Origin: JALJPB01 sp963933115
GTDB taxonomy: Bacteria; Pseudomonadota; Gammaproteobacteria; Enterobacterales; Alteromonadaceae
NCBI GenBank assembly: GCA_963933115.1
Contig: CAWVSL010000051.1
Span: 1 to 16,215, forward strand
Length of the DNA stretch: 16,215 bases
Direction: 5' to 3'
Positions 14,627 to 16,215 of this stretch are shown one piece after another; position 1 is the stretch's first letter; each line of letters starts with the position of its first letter. The position numbers were made by a program, and so were the translations under genes. A model generated the notes under the pieces. That model saw only the letters and a program-made list of their open reading frames with translations, made no database searches and was not told the origin of the DNA.

Positions 14627-14637
14627 ATATCACGCCA
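14621..14637 (-). promoter_or_regulatory. Sigma-54 promoter for flgOP
   Basis: On the minus strand the site reads TGGCGTGATATATGCAT: TGGC at -24, GC at -12 within ATGCA, and exact ten-base spacing. The predicted start is near 14611, about 34 bases before the flgO ATG. FlrC/sigma-54 control of flgOP is established in Vibrio cholerae, which supports the call. Confidence 0.75.
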
Positions 14638-14679
14638 TAAATTTTACTTTAGCGAGAAATTTATTATTAGGCATAAAAC

Positions 14680-15975
14680 ATGCATCATTATCGGCAGGGA
14701 TTAACAGAGAACGACGTTATCTCTATTTATAATAATGTCAGCAGAGAACAAACCCACTTTTTATCAATGGATACCGTTATGTGTATATGGCCTAATTTTT
14801 TTTCAACATCTATTAAATACTTTAGCTTAGCTGCCAGTCTATTAATGGTATCGACGACTTCATTTGCACAGCTCTACGAAACTCAAGGGCAAGCAATAGT
14901 TGAAGATAATAATATTGACATGGCTCGCACTAAGGCTATGGAAAATGCATTACAAAAGGCGTTGTTAGTTGCTGGTGCTTCAGTGTCGAGTGTTCAACAG
15001 GTGGTCAATGGCTTAATGACTCAAAATGAGATAAGTATTAGAGCCAGCGGTAGTGTCAATGCGATTGAGTTAATTGATGAAACATATGCGGATAACCTCG
15101 TTACGGTAACGATACGTGCTGATATTTTTCCACAAGAAAAACAATGCTTCTCTGCCGATTTTCGTAAAACATTGCTAATGACTCGAAGTAAGCTATTACA
15201 CCGAGAACACGCTAGCATTGGTGATATTTATGACCTTGACCAGTCAGTGATTAAGGTTTTAGCCAATAAATTAAAGAGTAAGAGTCAATACATCAATGCC
15301 AAATTATTTAATAAAGTCCATACACAGTTTTCACGCTTAAACCAAAGTATTAATATTGAAGGCATTAAAACTCTTTCAACCTCATTGGCGGATCGTACCA
15401 ATAGTCATTACATTTTTTACTCAGAAATACTTGATCTTTCTTTTAATCGAGCAGCAACGAACAATTGGCAATTTTGGCAATCCGATATTTTTGATCGACA
15501 GTTTACTATTGCGATTTATATCTATAACGGCACTAATGGTGAATTGATTTTTGAAAAGCAGTATAAAAACACCGCGCCATGGCAGTTTAATAAGCGCGAA
15601 GCCATTGATGTTAACAGCCAAATATTTTGGCAAAGTGACTATGGCCAAATGGTTGACCGTACCTTACATACTTTAGTTAGTGATATTGATAAAAATATGG
15701 TTTGTCAGCCCACTCAGGCTAGAATAGTTAAAGTGGCGGGTAATAAAATAACCTTTAATTTAGGTAAACAACATGGCGTAAAAGTGGGTGATGAATTTAC
15801 CTTATTGCACAAAAACAACTTCACTAGTGATGCGGGTATTTATTACCCTAGCTATAAGGTCAGTCCCTATAAAGTCAAAGTGACTAGCGTTTCAATGCAA
15901 AGTGCTAAGGCGGTAACAATAAATTCTGGCTTACTGGGTAATATTCAAATTAATGACTTGGCCGTCCGATACTAA
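14680..15975 (+). CDS. flgT: Flagellar H-ring protein FlgT
   Basis: FlgT is a periplasmic protein that in Vibrio forms the H ring around the L and P rings and helps place the sodium-motor T ring. The mature part begins 'AQLYETQGQAIVEDNNIDMARTKAMENALQKALLVAGASV', the FlgT N-domain signature. The C-terminal 80 residues ('ARIVKVAGNKITFNLGKQHGVKVGDEFTLL') form the expected SH3-like domain. The start is uncertain. The ATG at 14680 has a modest AGGC site but places the signal peptide about 45 residues in. Internal ATGs at 14767 and 14779 would give normal 34- or 30-residue signal peptides cut at 'TTSFA-QLYE', but lack strong ribosome sites. I report the outer start and regard 14779 as biologically plausible. 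It is divergent from flgOP. Confidence 0.9.
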   Translation: MHHYRQGLTENDVISIYNNVSREQTHFLSMDTVMCIWPNFFSTSIKYFSLAASLLMVSTTSFAQLYETQGQAIVEDNNIDMARTKAMENALQKALLVAGASVSSVQQVVNGLMTQNEISIRASGSVNAIELIDETYADNLVTVTIRADIFPQEKQCFSADFRKTLLMTRSKLLHREHASIGDIYDLDQSVIKVLANKLKSKSQYINAKLFNKVHTQFSRLNQSINIEGIKTLSTSLADRTNSHYIFYSEILDLSFNRAATNNWQFWQSDIFDRQFTIAIYIYNGTNGELIFEKQYKNTAPWQFNKREAIDVNSQIFWQSDYGQMVDRTLHTLVSDIDKNMVCQPTQARIVKVAGNKITFNLGKQHGVKVGDEFTLLHKNNFTSDAGIYYPSYKVSPYKVKVTSVSMQSAKAVTINSGLLGNIQINDLAVRY

Positions 15976-16071
15976 GTCCAATATTAGCGGATTAGCGGTT
16001 AATGTCAGTATATTTTGATTAGTCGTTCATTAATCGCAAAAAAAATAGCAGCCGCATACCGTTTTTACACT

Positions 16072-16098
16072 TTGCATTTATTTTATTTTAGCTATAAT
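16072..16098 (+). promoter_or_regulatory. Sigma-70 promoter for tRNA-Arg
   Basis: TATAAT (16093-16098) is a perfect -10 box. The best -35 is TTGCAT (16072-16077) with a 15-base spacer, or TTTGCA with 16. The predicted start is near 16105, about 30 bases before the tRNA. The -35 and spacing are suboptimal. Confidence 0.55.
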
Positions 16099-16135
16099 GC
16101 ATAAAATTAATTGTTATGCTTAATCATTATTATAA

Positions 16136-16212
16136 GTCTTCGTAACTCAGCTGGATAGAGTGCGCCCCTCCTAAGGGCGATGTCGTGGGTTCGAATCCCG
16201 CCGAGGACGCCA
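16136..16212 (+). tRNA. tRNA-Arg (anticodon CCT, reads AGG)
   Basis: The gene is 77 bases with a complete cloverleaf. Acceptor arms GTCTTCG and CGAGGAC pair with one G-T wobble. The D arm is ACTC/GAGT, the anticodon stem is CGCCC/GGGCG with loop CTCCTAA, and the T stem is GTGGG/CCCGC with loop TTCGAAT. G73 and an encoded CCA follow. The anticodon is CCT. It is followed by only three bases before the window ends, so any downstream integration or terminator cannot be seen. Confidence 0.97.
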
Positions 16213-16215
16213 TTT

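Noticed and set aside
16018..16048. Weak hairpin after flgT followed by an A tract
   Set aside because: The stem is five base pairs with a nine-base loop, and on the plus strand it is followed by A rather than T, so it does not fit an intrinsic terminator for flgT.

Overview
The window is a flagellar gene block from a marine-type gammaproteobacterium, most likely an Alteromonadales member close to Colwelliaceae. This rests on gene order, on FlgO/FlgP/FlgT (the extra basal-body ring proteins known best from Vibrio polar flagella), on the FlgA/FlgM/FlgN arrangement, and on moderately AT-rich coding sequence. The genus is inferred, not shown.

Layout. (1) On the minus strand, bases 11156 down to 12 hold flgB-flgC-flgD-flgE, then flgF-flgG-flgH-flgI-flgJ-flgK-flgL: proximal rod, hook cap, hook, distal rod, L and P rings, the rod-cap/muramidase, and the two hook-filament junction proteins. 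An intrinsic terminator after flgE and a near-perfect sigma-54 promoter before flgF split this block into at least two transcription units. (2) A 455-base divergent control region (11157-11611) carries one sigma-54-like promoter toward flgB, one toward flgA, and a 16-base tandem repeat between them. cheV and cheR, which in many Vibrio and Alteromonadales clusters lie just upstream of flgB, are absent. (3) On the plus strand, flgA (P-ring chaperone), flgM (anti-sigma-28, with its own near-consensus sigma-28 promoter) and flgN (FlgK/FlgL chaperone) follow. They end at a bidirectional terminator flanked by small tandem repeats. (4) On the minus strand, flgO-flgP encode envelope lipoproteins, and flgT runs divergently on the plus strand. 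The flgO/flgT gap holds two face-to-face sigma-54-type motifs that share one palindromic -12 box. (5) A complete tRNA-Arg(CCT) with encoded CCA closes the window.

Together the genes build the periplasmic and external part of the rod-hook-basal body. Sigma-54-type promoters head the structural operons and a sigma-28 promoter drives flgM, which fits the sigma-54/FlrC then sigma-28 hierarchy known for polar flagella. I see no wholly new system. The interest lies in the regulatory architecture, the missing chemotaxis pair, and a few sequence oddities.
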